DNA of 37,097 nucleotides from JAAYCI01 sp031551695 (GCA_031551695.1 JAVBNG010000037.1:1-37097); one strand, 5' to 3'; counted from the stretch's first letter, positions 16,159 through 24,706 are shown. The notes: generated by a model from the sequence alone, not told the origin. Made by a program: numbers and translations.

Positions 16159-16452
16159 CTAGGACGCGTTGCCCGCAAGGGCGTGCTCCAGCAAAATGCT
16201 GGCAAAATCCAGCGCATTGTACAGCCCGTTTTTTACGCTTTGCTTCACAATGCGGTCCTTCGGGGCAAGGCCCTGGTCGCTCTTCAGCAGCATCACCATC
16301 ACCTTGTCCGGCACTTCTTCTCCGTTTTCCTGTTTGGTAGACAGCGTTTGCATGAACACCACGAACGGGTCGCCCATGCTGCCGTAATACATTTCTTTGT
16401 TCGAGCGCACCAGCGGGTGGCCCTTGTAGTTCACTTTGGCCTCAAATGGCAT
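16159..16452 (-). CDS. Conserved small protein of unknown function next to ireB
   Basis: A 97-residue soluble protein that I cannot assign to a named family. It starts MPFEAKVNYKGHPLVRSNKE and ends with a helical stretch DRIVKQSVKNGLYNALDFASILLEHAL. It has no cysteine, signal peptide or membrane segment and is mixed in charge. GAGGAG lies nine bases before the ATG, and it follows ireB by 34 bases on the same strand, so it is probably cotranscribed. In many Firmicutes the ireB neighbour is ruvX (yrrK); this is not ruvX. A role related to PASTA-kinase signalling is a guess from position only. Confidence 0.75.
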   Translation of the reverse strand: MPFEAKVNYKGHPLVRSNKEMYYGSMGDPFVVFMQTLSTKQENGEEVPDKVMVMLLKSDQGLAPKDRIVKQSVKNGLYNALDFASILLEHALAGNAS

Positions 16453-16486
16453 CTATATAGCTCCTCTTTGCGTCAAATCTTTGGGC

Positions 16487-16735
16487 TTACTCCCCAAGGT
16501 ACTCCTTCACAATGGCCTGCAGGATGTCGTCTCGGTCCACCTTGCAGATTTTGGTGCGGGCGCCGCCGTGGGTGGTGATATAGGTGGGGTCTTCGGAAAG
16601 AATGTAGCCGACGATCTGGTTGATGGGGTTATAGCCTTTTTGTTTCAGCGCGCTGTACACGTCCGTCATGATGCGCTTGATTTCAGCGTCTTTGTCTTCG
16701 CGCACTGAAAAAATAGTGGTGGTAGGCTCGCTCAT
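16487..16735 (-). CDS. ireB: IreB family regulatory phosphoprotein
   Basis: An 82-residue protein of the IreB (UPF0297/YrzL) family. The nearly invariant core is visible: DVYSALKQKGYNPINQIVGY, LSEDPTYITTHGGARTKI and the C-terminal DRDDILQAIVKEYL. In Enterococcus, IreB is phosphorylated on N-terminal threonines by the PASTA kinase IreK and tunes cell-wall stress and cephalosporin resistance. Here Thr5-Thr7 (EPTTTIFS) occupy that site. ATG 16735 follows AAGGAGGG and matches the family start; an upstream in-frame ATG at 16801 lies beyond the promoter. No PASTA kinase is encoded in this window. Confidence 0.93.
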   Translation of the reverse strand: MSEPTTTIFSVREDKDAEIKRIMTDVYSALKQKGYNPINQIVGYILSEDPTYITTHGGARTKICKVDRDDILQAIVKEYLGE

Positions 16736-16766
16736 GCGAAACCCTCCTTTCCTTCGACTGTCCTCT

Positions 16767-16795
16767 ATTATATCCGATTGCGCCGCCGATTGCAA
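16767..16795 (-). promoter_or_regulatory. Strong sigma-A promoter of ireB
   Basis: Minus-strand TTGCAA (16790-16795), 17-base spacer, consensus TATAAT (16767-16772), about 30 bases before the ireB ATG. It sits in the gap after pheT. Confidence 0.8.
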
Positions 16796-16839
16796 CCGCA
16801 CTTTGCCCTGTGCAACGTGCTTGTGCCCTTGTTTGCGCT

Positions 16840-19260
16840 TTATGCGCCGCGCAGGGTAACGCCCAGCGGCTCCAGGTTTTTTAATATCTTCTTCACCACG
16901 GCGTCCGCGTCTTCGTCCGTAAGGGTGGCGGCGGCGTCGCGCAGCACAAGGCCGTAGGCAAGGCTTCGCATGCCTTCGCCGATTTTTTCGCCGGTGTACA
17001 CGTCGAACAGGCGCACGCTTTCCAGCCGCTTGCCGCCGGCTTTCTCAATCACGGCGGCAATGTCCGCCGCCGGCACGTCCGCTTTGGCCACAAGGGCCAG
17101 GTCCCGCGTTACGGCGGGGAATTTGGGCAGCGGCTGATACTGCGGCGTGGCGCCGCGGGCGCCAAACAGGGCGTCGATGCGGATCTCCGCCGCGACCACG
17201 CGGGTTTTGATGCCATAGTTTTCGCACACGGCGGGGTGTATTTCGCCGACGGTGGCAAGCTTGTCTTCGCCAAGGTACAAGTCGGCTGCGCGGCCCGGGT
17301 GGTAAGACGGGCCGTTTTCAGCGCGCCTTGCCGTGGGGGCAGCCGTGCCAAACGCCGCGCACAGCGCTTCTACCACGCCCTTGGCGGCAAGGTAGTTCCA
17401 GCTTCCGCCGTAGGCTGCCAAAACCAGCTTTTGCGTTTCCACGGGAAGGTTTTCGTCTGTGGGGGCGTCGCCGCCGTAGCCAGCCGCCGGCGGGGCGTAC
17501 TCCGTGGCCGCCTCGAACACGGCGGCGGTTTCCTCGCGGGCGGCCCAGTTGCGGCCGATGACCTCCAAAATGCTGGGCAGCGCCGTGGTGCGCATTAAGG
17601 AGGTATCCTCACCAAAGGGGTTCATGATTTTCACCGCGTTGCGGCGGGCGTCATCCGCGGGCAGGGCGATGAGATCGAAATTTTTGGGGCTGTAGAAACT
17701 GTAGGTCTCGCACTCCCAAAAGCCGAAGCCGTTCATCGCGGCGCGCAGGGTGCGCTCGAACATCTGGCGCTCGGTGCGCAGGGCCTCGGCCCCACCGGTA
17801 AGCACGGTGGAACCGATGTTGTTGTACCCGGCAAAGCGCGCCACTTCCTCCGCAATGTCGCAGGAAAGGGCCACGTCGCCGCGCCAGGAGGGGATTTCCA
17901 GTTCGCCGCCCGTATATTCAAAGCCCAGCGGCAGCAAAATATCCACCATCTCTTGTTCCGTGAAGGCTGTGCCCAGCAACGCGTTTACTTCGTCCGGGCA
18001 AAGCTTCATGGTGCGCTTTGCGCGTGGCGCGGGGTACGCGTCCACCACGCCTTCCACCACGTCGCCGGCGTCCAGTTCCACCACCAGCTGCAGCGCGCGG
18101 GCAAGGGCTTCCTCGGTAGAGGCGGGGTCCAGCCCTTTTTCAAAGCGGCTGCTGGACTCTGTGCGCAGGCCCAGTTTTTTGGCCGTGGTGCGCACGGACG
18201 GCCCGTTGAAGGACGCGCTTTCAAACACGATTTTCTCTGTGGTGCCGTACACGCCGGAAAATTCGCCGCCCATCACGCCGGCCACGGCAATGGGGCCTTT
18301 TTCGTCGGCGATGACCATCATCTCCGGTGAAAGGGGCCGCTCCACGCCGTCCAGCGTCATGATCTGCTCGCCTACCGCGGCTCCCCGCACGGTGATGGCG
18401 CCGCCGTTTACATAAGCGTAGTCGAAGGCGTGCATGGGCTGGCCGTATTCCAGCATCACATAGTTCGTGATGTCCACGATATTGTTGATGGGCCGCACGC
18501 CGGAAAGGCGCAGCCGCTCCCGCAGCCAGCGGGGGCTGGGGCCTATGCGCGCGTTTTCCACCACCGCGCCGATGTAGCGGTAGCAGGTGTCGTCCGCGTC
18601 TATTTTCACGCGCAGCAGTTCATCCACCTTGCCGCCTTTTTGCAAGGCGGGCAGGGCGTTGTCCACAAAGGGCACGCCAAAGGTGGCGGCCGCTTCCCGC
18701 GCAAGGCCGCGAACGGACAGGCAGTCCGGCCGGTTCGGGGTAATTTCAAATTCAAAGCTGTAGTCGTCCATGCCCAGCACCGGCGCGGCGTCGGCGCCAA
18801 GTGTGGGGGTTTCCGTAAAATCGTCGCCCTCCAGCACCATGATGCCGTCCTCCACCATGGTGGGGAAGTCGTTTGTGGCGAAGTCCAGTTCGTCCAAACT
18901 GCACAGCATGCCGTTGCTTTCCAGGCCCCGCAGCTTGCCGCGTTTGATCTCCTTGCCGCAGGGCAGCAAAGAGCCGTGCATGGCCACGGGAATGATGTCG
19001 TTTTCCTTCAGGTTTTGCGCGCCGGTGCAAATTTGGATGGCTTCGCCGGCGCCAACGTCCACCTGGCATACCCAAAGATGGTCGGAGTCCGGGTGGCGCT
19101 CCAGCTTTGCCACCTTGCCGATGACCACGTTTTTCATGCGGTCGGCTTCGCTCTCATACGTTTCCACCTTCGAGCCGGTCATGGTCATTTTATCGGCAAA
19201 TTCCTTGGGGGTGCAGGTGAAGCGCGCGTAGCTCTGAGCCCATTTCAGCGGCAGTTTCAT
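16840..19260 (-). CDS. pheT: Phenylalanine-tRNA ligase beta subunit
   Basis: An 806-residue beta subunit of the (alpha-beta)2 enzyme that charges tRNA-Phe. Domain order is normal: N-terminal EMAP-like tRNA-binding domain (VVIGKVAKLERHPDSDHLWVC), B3/B4 editing domain (NRPDCLSVRGLAREAA and later blocks), B5, core catalytic-like region, and a C-terminal ferredoxin-fold anticodon-binding domain (PKFPAVTRDLALVAKADV ... VRLFDVYTGEKIGEG). The start ATG 19260 overlaps the pheS stop by four bases, so the two are coupled. No U-rich terminator is evident between its end and the ireB promoter. Confidence 0.96.
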   Translation of the reverse strand: MKLPLKWAQSYARFTCTPKEFADKMTMTGSKVETYESEADRMKNVVIGKVAKLERHPDSDHLWVCQVDVGAGEAIQICTGAQNLKENDIIPVAMHGSLLPCGKEIKRGKLRGLESNGMLCSLDELDFATNDFPTMVEDGIMVLEGDDFTETPTLGADAAPVLGMDDYSFEFEITPNRPDCLSVRGLAREAAATFGVPFVDNALPALQKGGKVDELLRVKIDADDTCYRYIGAVVENARIGPSPRWLRERLRLSGVRPINNIVDITNYVMLEYGQPMHAFDYAYVNGGAITVRGAAVGEQIMTLDGVERPLSPEMMVIADEKGPIAVAGVMGGEFSGVYGTTEKIVFESASFNGPSVRTTAKKLGLRTESSSRFEKGLDPASTEEALARALQLVVELDAGDVVEGVVDAYPAPRAKRTMKLCPDEVNALLGTAFTEQEMVDILLPLGFEYTGGELEIPSWRGDVALSCDIAEEVARFAGYNNIGSTVLTGGAEALRTERQMFERTLRAAMNGFGFWECETYSFYSPKNFDLIALPADDARRNAVKIMNPFGEDTSLMRTTALPSILEVIGRNWAAREETAAVFEAATEYAPPAAGYGGDAPTDENLPVETQKLVLAAYGGSWNYLAAKGVVEALCAAFGTAAPTARRAENGPSYHPGRAADLYLGEDKLATVGEIHPAVCENYGIKTRVVAAEIRIDALFGARGATPQYQPLPKFPAVTRDLALVAKADVPAADIAAVIEKAGGKRLESVRLFDVYTGEKIGEGMRSLAYGLVLRDAAATLTDEDADAVVKKILKNLEPLGVTLRGA

Positions 19261-20297
19261 ATGGCTTTCCCCCCTTCGTGGAATTGGCGCAAAAAGCGCA
19301 GGTCGTTTTCGTATAAAAGGCGCATGTCGTCGATGGCGTAGCGGAACATGGCCACGCGCTCCAGGCCCATGCCGAAGGCGAAACCGGAGTAGACGGACGG
19401 GTCGATGCCGCAGTTTTCCAGCACCTTCGGGTGCACCATGCCGCAGCCCAAAATCTCGATCCACCCTTCGCCCTTGCAAAAAGCGCAGCCTTTACCGCCG
19501 CATTTGAAGCAGCTGATGTCCATTTCAGCGCTTGGCTCCGTGTAGGGGAAATGGTGCGGCCTAAAGCGCGTTTTGGTGCTTTCGCCGTACAGGTGCCGGA
19601 TGAACAGGTCCAGCGTGCCTTTTAAATCTTGGAAGGTGACGCCCTTGTCCACTGCCAGGCCCTCTATTTGGTGGAAAATGGGCGAGTGGGTGGCGTCCGC
19701 CGCGTCCGAGCGGTACACCCGGCCGGGGCAGATGACGCGGATGGGTGGTTTTTGCTGCAGCATGGTGCGAATTTGCACGCCGCTTGTTTGCGTGCGCAGC
19801 AGAATATTTTCCGTGATGTAGAAGGTATCCTGCGTGTCGCGCGCCGGGTGGCTTTTCGGCATGTTCAGCAGTTCAAAATTGTATTTGTCCAGCTCGATTT
19901 CCGGCCCGGACACGGCGGAAAAGCCCATGCCGAGGAAGATGTCCGTCAGCTCGTTCAGCACGCGGGTGAAGGGGTGCGGGCCGCCGCGCGCAGGTTGGGC
20001 ACCGGGCAGGGTGATGTCGATAGTCTCGGCGGCCAAACGCTGGTTTTGCGCGGCGGCGGCAAGGGTGCTGCCCTTTTCCTGCACCGCCGTGTCGATGGCT
20101 TCGCGCACGTCGTTTGCGAGGGCCCCGATCACAGGCCGCTCCTCGGCGCTCAAAGCCCCCATTTGCTTCAGAATGGCGGTAATCTCGCCCTTTTTGCCAA
20201 GAAAGCGCACGCGGGTACTTTCCAGTTCGGCCTCACTGTTTGCCGCCGCCACGGCGGCCAGCGCCTCGGCGCGCAGCTTTTGCAATTGTTCTTTCAT
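19257..20297 (-). CDS. pheS: Phenylalanine-tRNA ligase alpha subunit
   Basis: A 346-residue catalytic alpha subunit. N-terminal coiled coil (about 1-85) is followed by class II synthetase motifs: HPFTRVLNELTDIFLGMGF with GPEIELDKYNFE, SHPARDTQDTFYI, and the Cys-rich CFKCGGKGCAFCKGEGW segment before EILGCGMVHPKVL. FGMGLERVAMFRY is motif 3. I chose ATG 20297, preceded by AGGTG with nine bases spacing; a GTG three codons upstream is possible. Only about 60 bases separate the promoter from the start, so no T-box leader fits. Confidence 0.96.
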   Translation of the reverse strand: MKEQLQKLRAEALAAVAAANSEAELESTRVRFLGKKGEITAILKQMGALSAEERPVIGALANDVREAIDTAVQEKGSTLAAAAQNQRLAAETIDITLPGAQPARGGPHPFTRVLNELTDIFLGMGFSAVSGPEIELDKYNFELLNMPKSHPARDTQDTFYITENILLRTQTSGVQIRTMLQQKPPIRVICPGRVYRSDAADATHSPIFHQIEGLAVDKGVTFQDLKGTLDLFIRHLYGESTKTRFRPHHFPYTEPSAEMDISCFKCGGKGCAFCKGEGWIEILGCGMVHPKVLENCGIDPSVYSGFAFGMGLERVAMFRYAIDDMRLLYENDLRFLRQFHEGGKAI

Positions 20298-20356
20298 GAA
20301 ACACACACCTTATATCTATTAGTAAAAATTGGAATCCTTTAATTCATGCGACATAT

Positions 20357-20385
20357 ATTATATGCCGCACGGCGGCGTTTGGCAA
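20357..20385 (-). promoter_or_regulatory. Sigma-A promoter of pheST
   Basis: Minus-strand TTGCCA (20380-20385), 17-base spacer, TATAAT (20357-20362). It gives a short leader of about 50-60 bases before pheS. Confidence 0.78.
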
Positions 20386-20395
20386 GGGCGCGGCT

Positions 20396-20424
20396 TTGGC
20401 ATTTTGCGCGTTTTCTGGTATGAT
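20396..20424 (+). promoter_or_regulatory. Sigma-A promoter of acpS
   Basis: TTGGCA (20396-20401), 17-base spacer, TATGAT (20419-20424), about 57 bases before the acpS ATG and divergent from the pheST promoter. Confidence 0.68.
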
Positions 20425-20480
20425 GGCAATGGACAGTATGTTGCCGTGTGGAGAAGACGCGGCCAACGGAGGCAAAACGC

Positions 20481-20855
20481 ATGGTTTACGGCGTGGGTGT
20501 GGATATTGTGGACATTGAGCGCATGAAAAAAAGCCTGCAAAGTGAGGCGTTTTTCACGCGCGTATTCAGCAAGGCGGAGCAGGCGGCGCTGCTGGCCGTG
20601 AAGGGAAAAAAACGCACGGAGAGCGCGGCGGCCTGCTTTGCCGCGAAGGAAGCTTTTTTGAAGGCGGCGGGCACCGGGCTTTCCGGTTTTCCCCTGCACG
20701 AGGTGGGGGTGCTGCGGCAACTTTCCGGCGCGCCCTATTATGACCTTTGCGGCACGGCGGCGGCTTTTGCAAAAGAAAACAAATTAACGGCGCACCTGTC
20801 CCTCACCCACGACGCGGGCGTGGCGGCGGCATTTGCGGTGCTGGAACGAGGGTGA
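20481..20855 (+). CDS. acpS: Holo-[acyl-carrier-protein] synthase
   Basis: A 124-residue phosphopantetheinyl transferase that loads 4'-phosphopantetheine from CoA onto acyl carrier protein for fatty-acid synthesis. The two Mg-binding motifs are intact: GVGVDIVDIERM with Asp8, and FAAKEAFLKAAGTG with Glu57. The C-terminus has the usual LSLTHDAGVAAAFAVLE strand. ATG 20481 is preceded by CGGAGG eight bases upstream; the in-frame ATG at 20448 has no such site. It ends 12 bases from the convergent murC stop, with no clear terminator between them. Confidence 0.95.
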   Translation: MVYGVGVDIVDIERMKKSLQSEAFFTRVFSKAEQAALLAVKGKKRTESAAACFAAKEAFLKAAGTGLSGFPLHEVGVLRQLSGAPYYDLCGTAAAFAKENKLTAHLSLTHDAGVAAAFAVLERG

Positions 20856-20867
20856 GCGCTTTGGGCG

Positions 20868-22250
20868 CTACGCCTCCATCATCATATGCGCGCACTTGTA
20901 AATATCGCCGCAGCCGAGGGTGACGGCAAGCTCGCCCGGGGCGGCGTGTTGCAGCACATAGTCCGCCACTTCCTGCTGGGTTTCAAACCACACGCTGCCC
21001 GGGATGAGTTTGGCCAGATCCTCGGTGGTGATTTTGTAGTCCCCCGGGCTTTCGCGGCCGCCCATGATGGCCGTCATTGCCACTTTATCCGCAATGGAGA
21101 GGGCCTTCGCAAATTCCGGCAGCAGCATTTCCGTGCGGCTGAAGGTGTAGGGCTGGAAAATGGCCCACACCTTGCCGTAGCCCATCTCCGCCGTGGCGGA
21201 AAGGATGGCCGTCAGCTCCGCCGGGTGGTGGGCGTAGTCATCTGCAATGGTGACGCCGTTCTTTTCGCCCAAAATTTCAAACCGGCGGCCCGTGCCCGCA
21301 AAGGCGGAAAGGCCGGCGGTACATTGTTCGGGTGTTACCGGCGTGCCTGCGGCGCTTACGCCGCGCGCGGCGGCGTAAGCGGCCAGGGCGTTGTAAATAT
21401 TGTGCCTGCCGGGGGCGGACAGTTGCATGCTGCACGCCTTTTTGCCCTTTTCCAAAATATCGAACGCCCAAAAGGACGGCCGGTGCTGGGAAAGGTTCAC
21501 GGCCCTAAAATCGCAGCCTTCGGAAAGGCCGAAGGAGGTTTGCTGCTTATCAAGGCCCGCCACCACCTCGCGGGTATTGGCGTCGTCGGCATTGTAAACA
21601 ACGGGCCCGGTGGCCAGGGCGCAGAATTTGCGGAAAGCCGCCTTCAGGTTTTCCATGGAGCCGAAAAATTCCAGATGGTCGTTGTCCACGTTCAATAGCA
21701 CGGTCGTGTGTGGAAAAAGCTCTAAAAATGTGTTATGATATTCGCACGCCTCAATTACCATCACGTCACCGCCGGCCTTGCCGTAGCCGTTTATCAGCGG
21801 CAGGCGGCCGCCGATGACACAAGCGGGGTCTACGCCGGCCATCTCCAAAATTTGCACGCACATGCCCGTGGCGGTGGTTTTGCCGTGGGTGCCCGCAATG
21901 CAGATGGAATGCCCGTGTTGGGCGGACAAATAGCCCAACATCACGCTGCGCTCCACGCAGGGGATGCCAAGGCGGAGGGCTTCCTGCCGCTCGGGGTTAT
22001 TTTCCCGGATTGCTGCCGAATATATAACCAGGTCCGCGCCGTGCACGTTTTCGGCCCGGTGGCCCATGTCCACCCGCACACCGGCTCCCCGCTCATATTC
22101 AATGATGGACCCTTCGTTCACGTCGCTGCCGGAAATGGTGTGGCCGGCCTTTTGTAAAATTTGCACCAGCGGATACATGCCGCTGCCGCCCACGCCGATG
22201 AAATGCAACTTTTTTGGCGCGCTTAAAATAGCGCCGAGGTCAATGTTCAT
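20868..22250 (-). CDS. murC: UDP-N-acetylmuramate-L-alanine ligase
   Basis: A 460-residue Mur ligase that adds L-Ala to UDP-MurNAc, the first peptide step of peptidoglycan synthesis in the cytoplasm. Seen: N-terminal nucleotide-sugar Rossmann motif GVGGSGM (19-25), the ATP-binding loop GTHGKTT (120-126), the central EACEYHNTFLELFPH block, the NVDNDHLEFF motif and the C-terminal domain opening DDYAHHPAEL. Length is typical. ATG 22250 follows GGGAGCG closely. No ftsW/murG cluster is attached here, so murC stands alone, divergent from cca. Confidence 0.96.
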   Translation of the reverse strand: MNIDLGAILSAPKKLHFIGVGGSGMYPLVQILQKAGHTISGSDVNEGSIIEYERGAGVRVDMGHRAENVHGADLVIYSAAIRENNPERQEALRLGIPCVERSVMLGYLSAQHGHSICIAGTHGKTTATGMCVQILEMAGVDPACVIGGRLPLINGYGKAGGDVMVIEACEYHNTFLELFPHTTVLLNVDNDHLEFFGSMENLKAAFRKFCALATGPVVYNADDANTREVVAGLDKQQTSFGLSEGCDFRAVNLSQHRPSFWAFDILEKGKKACSMQLSAPGRHNIYNALAAYAAARGVSAAGTPVTPEQCTAGLSAFAGTGRRFEILGEKNGVTIADDYAHHPAELTAILSATAEMGYGKVWAIFQPYTFSRTEMLLPEFAKALSIADKVAMTAIMGGRESPGDYKITTEDLAKLIPGSVWFETQQEVADYVLQHAAPGELAVTLGCGDIYKCAHMMMEA

Positions 22251-22328
22251 TTTCGCTCCCTGAAATGGTGTTTTTTGGTTCACGCGCCGTATAAAGTTGT
22301 TCTGTAATATAAACAGTGTACCACAAGC

Positions 22329-22356
22329 ATTGTACCACAAGGACGTGCCGGTGCAA
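22329..22356 (-). promoter_or_regulatory. Candidate murC promoter with duplicated -10 region
   Basis: Minus-strand TTGCAC (22351-22356), 16-base spacer, extended -10 TGGTACAAT (TACAAT 22329-22334). An 11-base direct repeat (22317-22327 and 22331-22341) copies the element so that a second TACACT follows 14 bases downstream. Confidence 0.6.
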
Positions 22357-22395
22357 AGTTTTTCGAAAACCAGAGTTTTTAACCGGAGGTTTCCC

Positions 22396-23565
22396 ATGTT
22401 TCCCGTATTGCCGCAAAGCATACAAGCCCTGCTGGCCCGCATTGAAGTGGTGGGTGGGCGTGGTTTTGTTGTGGGTGGCGCGCTGCGGAACCTGATGATG
22501 GACCGGCCCGTGGGAGACTGGGACATTGCGGCCACCGTGCCGCAAAACATTTTGCTGTCGGCTTTCCCCGAGGGAAAGGACATTGGCGGGAACTGCGGTA
22601 CCGTGGCCGTACCCTTTGCCGAGGGGGTGGCCGAAATTACGCCCTGCCGTGCCGAAAGCGGCTATACCGACGGCCGCCACCCGGACCATGTAGAGTTTAC
22701 ACCCAATATCCTGACGGACCTTTCCCGCCGGGATTTCACCATCAACGCCATGGCCTTTGACGGCGAAGTGCTGTTTGACCCCTTCGGCGGCCAAAGCGAC
22801 TTGAAACACGCCCAGCTGCGCTGTGTGGGCCGCCCGGCGGAGCGTTTTGCCGAGGATTCCCTGCGCGTGCTGCGCCTGTTCCGGTTTGCGTCCACCTTGG
22901 GCTTTACCGTGGAGTGGAACACGTTTGTGGCCGCGTGCGAGGCCGCGCCAAACATTGCGGACCTGCCGCGGGAGCGCGTGCGCAACGAGCTGCAGCAGAT
23001 TTTGATGTCGGACGGGCCGCAGGTGCTGTCCACACTGGTAAACAAAGGCGCCCTTGTGAAATACGGCTTGAATTTTGCCCCGCCGCTGACGAGCCTTGCC
23101 GACGTGCCGGATCTTCCCCTGTGCCGCTGGTGGGCGTTTTGCGCCCTGTGCGGGGCCGACCCTGCCGCTGTGGGCGCGGCCTTTGGCTTTTCCCGCCGCC
23201 TGACGGCGGACTTGAACGAATGCACCCGGCTGTACCGCCTTGGCCCGGCGGGTGACCGCATGACCTTAAAGAAAAAACTCAGCGCCGCGAAGGTGGACTA
23301 CACGCCTGTTTGCGCGGCCTTTGCTTCGGTGTCGCCCCTGTTTGTGGCGGAGCCGGTCATTTTGGCGGGCATTCTGCTGAAGGGAGAGCCGTATCGCGTG
23401 CAGGACCTTGCCATAAACGGCGCCATGTTGGTGGAGGAAGGCATTACGGGCGAAACCTGCGGCCAGGTGCTGGAGGAATTGCTGGCGGCGGTGATACGAA
23501 ACCCCGCATTGAATGTGAAGCCCGTGCTGCTGGGCCTTGCGCGCGGCCTGCGGTATTTTTTGTAG
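22396..23565 (+). CDS. cca: CCA tRNA nucleotidyltransferase family protein
   Basis: A 389-residue class II nucleotidyltransferase, most likely the enzyme that adds or repairs the 3' CCA end of tRNAs. The head has FVVGGALRNLMM and the metal-binding Asp41 and Asp43 in GDWDIA; RRDFTINAMAFD and ERFAEDSLRVLRLFRFAS are the template-pocket and neck motifs, and ERVRNELQQIL follows. Distinguishing CCA-adding enzyme from poly(A) polymerase by sequence alone is not certain. ATG 22396 follows GGAGG at 22385-22389 and starts just before the domain; earlier in-frame starts lie in the promoter region of murC. A strong terminator follows. Confidence 0.9.
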   Translation: MFPVLPQSIQALLARIEVVGGRGFVVGGALRNLMMDRPVGDWDIAATVPQNILLSAFPEGKDIGGNCGTVAVPFAEGVAEITPCRAESGYTDGRHPDHVEFTPNILTDLSRRDFTINAMAFDGEVLFDPFGGQSDLKHAQLRCVGRPAERFAEDSLRVLRLFRFASTLGFTVEWNTFVAACEAAPNIADLPRERVRNELQQILMSDGPQVLSTLVNKGALVKYGLNFAPPLTSLADVPDLPLCRWWAFCALCGADPAAVGAAFGFSRRLTADLNECTRLYRLGPAGDRMTLKKKLSAAKVDYTPVCAAFASVSPLFVAEPVILAGILLKGEPYRVQDLAINGAMLVEEGITGETCGQVLEELLAAVIRNPALNVKPVLLGLARGLRYFL

Positions 23566-23616
23566 GTGGCGCGTAAAGCCGCGGCAAGCCTTATTCTTAA
23601 ATATGATTGTGGCACA

Positions 23617-23655
23617 CAAAAACCGGCCGTGCAAATATGCACGGCCGTGTTTTTT
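23617..23655. terminator. Bidirectional terminator after cca
   Basis: CGGCCGTGC (23624-23632) pairs with GCACGGCCG (23639-23647), with five A on the left and six T on the right, serving both cca and the convergent DUF2752 gene. Confidence 0.88.
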
Positions 23656-23685
23656 GCTGTGGGAATATTCAGGCGCAATCGCCTT

Positions 23686-24087
23686 TTACAGCGGCGCCAA
23701 AAACGAAAATGCCGGAATATTGCGCAAAATGCCGAACAAAACGCCGATGATGCCAAGGCCAAGGGTCAGCGGAAGTTCCGCCTTGCGGAACCAGGCCGGG
23801 CGCGGCTTTGCGGTAAGGTAGCACACAAGCTCCGTGCCCAGCAAAAACGCCAAAACCGGCAAATAAACATACAGCAGCGCATTGGAACGGAAAGACAAGG
23901 CAATATCGCCGTGAAAAGCGGCCACAGCCGCCCGGGTGGTGCCGCAGCCGGGGCAGTACAACCCGGTGGCCACAAAGAACAGGCACGGGAAGCCGATGCC
24001 GAACCGCAGCTTTAAAAACAGCAGCGCGCCGGCGCCCAGCGCAAACAGCAGTAGGCCTAGCAGCAAGCGGCGCACACGCCCCGCCAT
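23686..24087 (-). CDS. DUF2752 membrane protein
   Basis: A 133-residue protein with about three hydrophobic segments and the DUF2752 signature CPGCGTTRA in its first third. The Cys-Pro-Gly-Cys element probably sits near the membrane face; its function is not known. I use ATG 24087, seven bases after the DUF4234 stop. An in-frame ATG at 24114 overlaps the upstream gene, and neither has a strong Shine-Dalgarno, so the start is uncertain. It is the second gene of a pair with DUF4234; genes for DUF2752 and small two-helix membrane proteins often occur together. Confidence 0.85.
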   Translation of the reverse strand: MAGRVRRLLLGLLLFALGAGALLFLKLRFGIGFPCLFFVATGLYCPGCGTTRAAVAAFHGDIALSFRSNALLYVYLPVLAFLLGTELVCYLTAKPRPAWFRKAELPLTLGLGIIGVLFGILRNIPAFSFLAPL

Positions 24088-24094
24088 ACCGGCG

Positions 24095-24706
24095 CTACTT
24101 CGGGTCGTCGGCATCGAGGAAATCGTCCACCGCGGGCGCGGGGGCCTCTGGCGCGTTCGCGTCGAAGGGAGACGGATAGGTGGCGCCGGGGGGGTAGGGG
24201 TACTGCACGTTCATTTCCGGGGCCGGCGGCGGCGTGGGTTGGGTGTACTGGTTCGGGTCATATGGCTGGCCCTGGGGCGGCTGGGGTTGGGTATACGGGT
24301 CGGTGGGCGGCGGGGTATAGCCGGGATGCTGGTAGTTTTGGTCGTAGTACACCGGGCCGCCGATGGTGTTGATGTCGTTCTGGATGAGGCACATGTTCAC
24401 GATGCTGAAGCCAAACAGGCTCAGAATCAGGTACATGACGCCCGCGTCCGATGAGGACTTGGGCTGCTGGCCGTAGGCGATGTACAATTCCGGCGTGGCC
24501 CTGCCCATTTTGTAAAAGGCGTAAATGCCGTAAATGCCGCAGGTGACAATGGACAGCAAAATGGTGACGCCTGGGGTGGTCTCCGGGCGGCTGGGGCATT
24601 TTGCGTCCTCAAAGGCCTGCAGTTCTGTATATTCCCAGTAAATGAGATAAATGCCGCAGGTGATGATGGACAAAACAACGCAAAGGGCAATGTTCCTGTT
24701 TTGCAT
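24095..24706 (-). CDS. DUF4234 membrane protein with Pro/Tyr-rich tail
   Basis: A 203-residue protein with hydrophobic segments containing the repeated signature SIITCGIYLIYW and SIVTCGIYGIYAFY (about residues 12-25 and 46-60) and a third helix near LILSLFGFSIVNM. This fits DUF4234, related in layout to CD225/TM2-like proteins. The last 90 residues are low complexity, rich in Pro, Tyr and Gln (YTPPPTDPYTQPQPPQG) and end acidic. Such tails often mediate protein contacts. ATG 24706 follows AAAGGA eight bases upstream; longer in-frame starts cross the promoter. Function unknown. Confidence 0.85.
   Translation of the reverse strand: MQNRNIALCVVLSIITCGIYLIYWEYTELQAFEDAKCPSRPETTPGVTILLSIVTCGIYGIYAFYKMGRATPELYIAYGQQPKSSSDAGVMYLILSLFGFSIVNMCLIQNDINTIGGPVYYDQNYQHPGYTPPPTDPYTQPQPPQGQPYDPNQYTQPTPPPAPEMNVQYPYPPGATYPSPFDANAPEAPAPAVDDFLDADDPK

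Noticed and set aside
20312..20480. Possible T-box or other riboswitch before pheS
   Set aside because: The gap is too short and shared with the divergent acpS promoter, and no specifier or antiterminator pairing is visible.
20856..20867. Terminator between convergent acpS and murC
   Set aside because: Only a weak AGCGC/GCGCT hairpin without a T-run, so it is not called.
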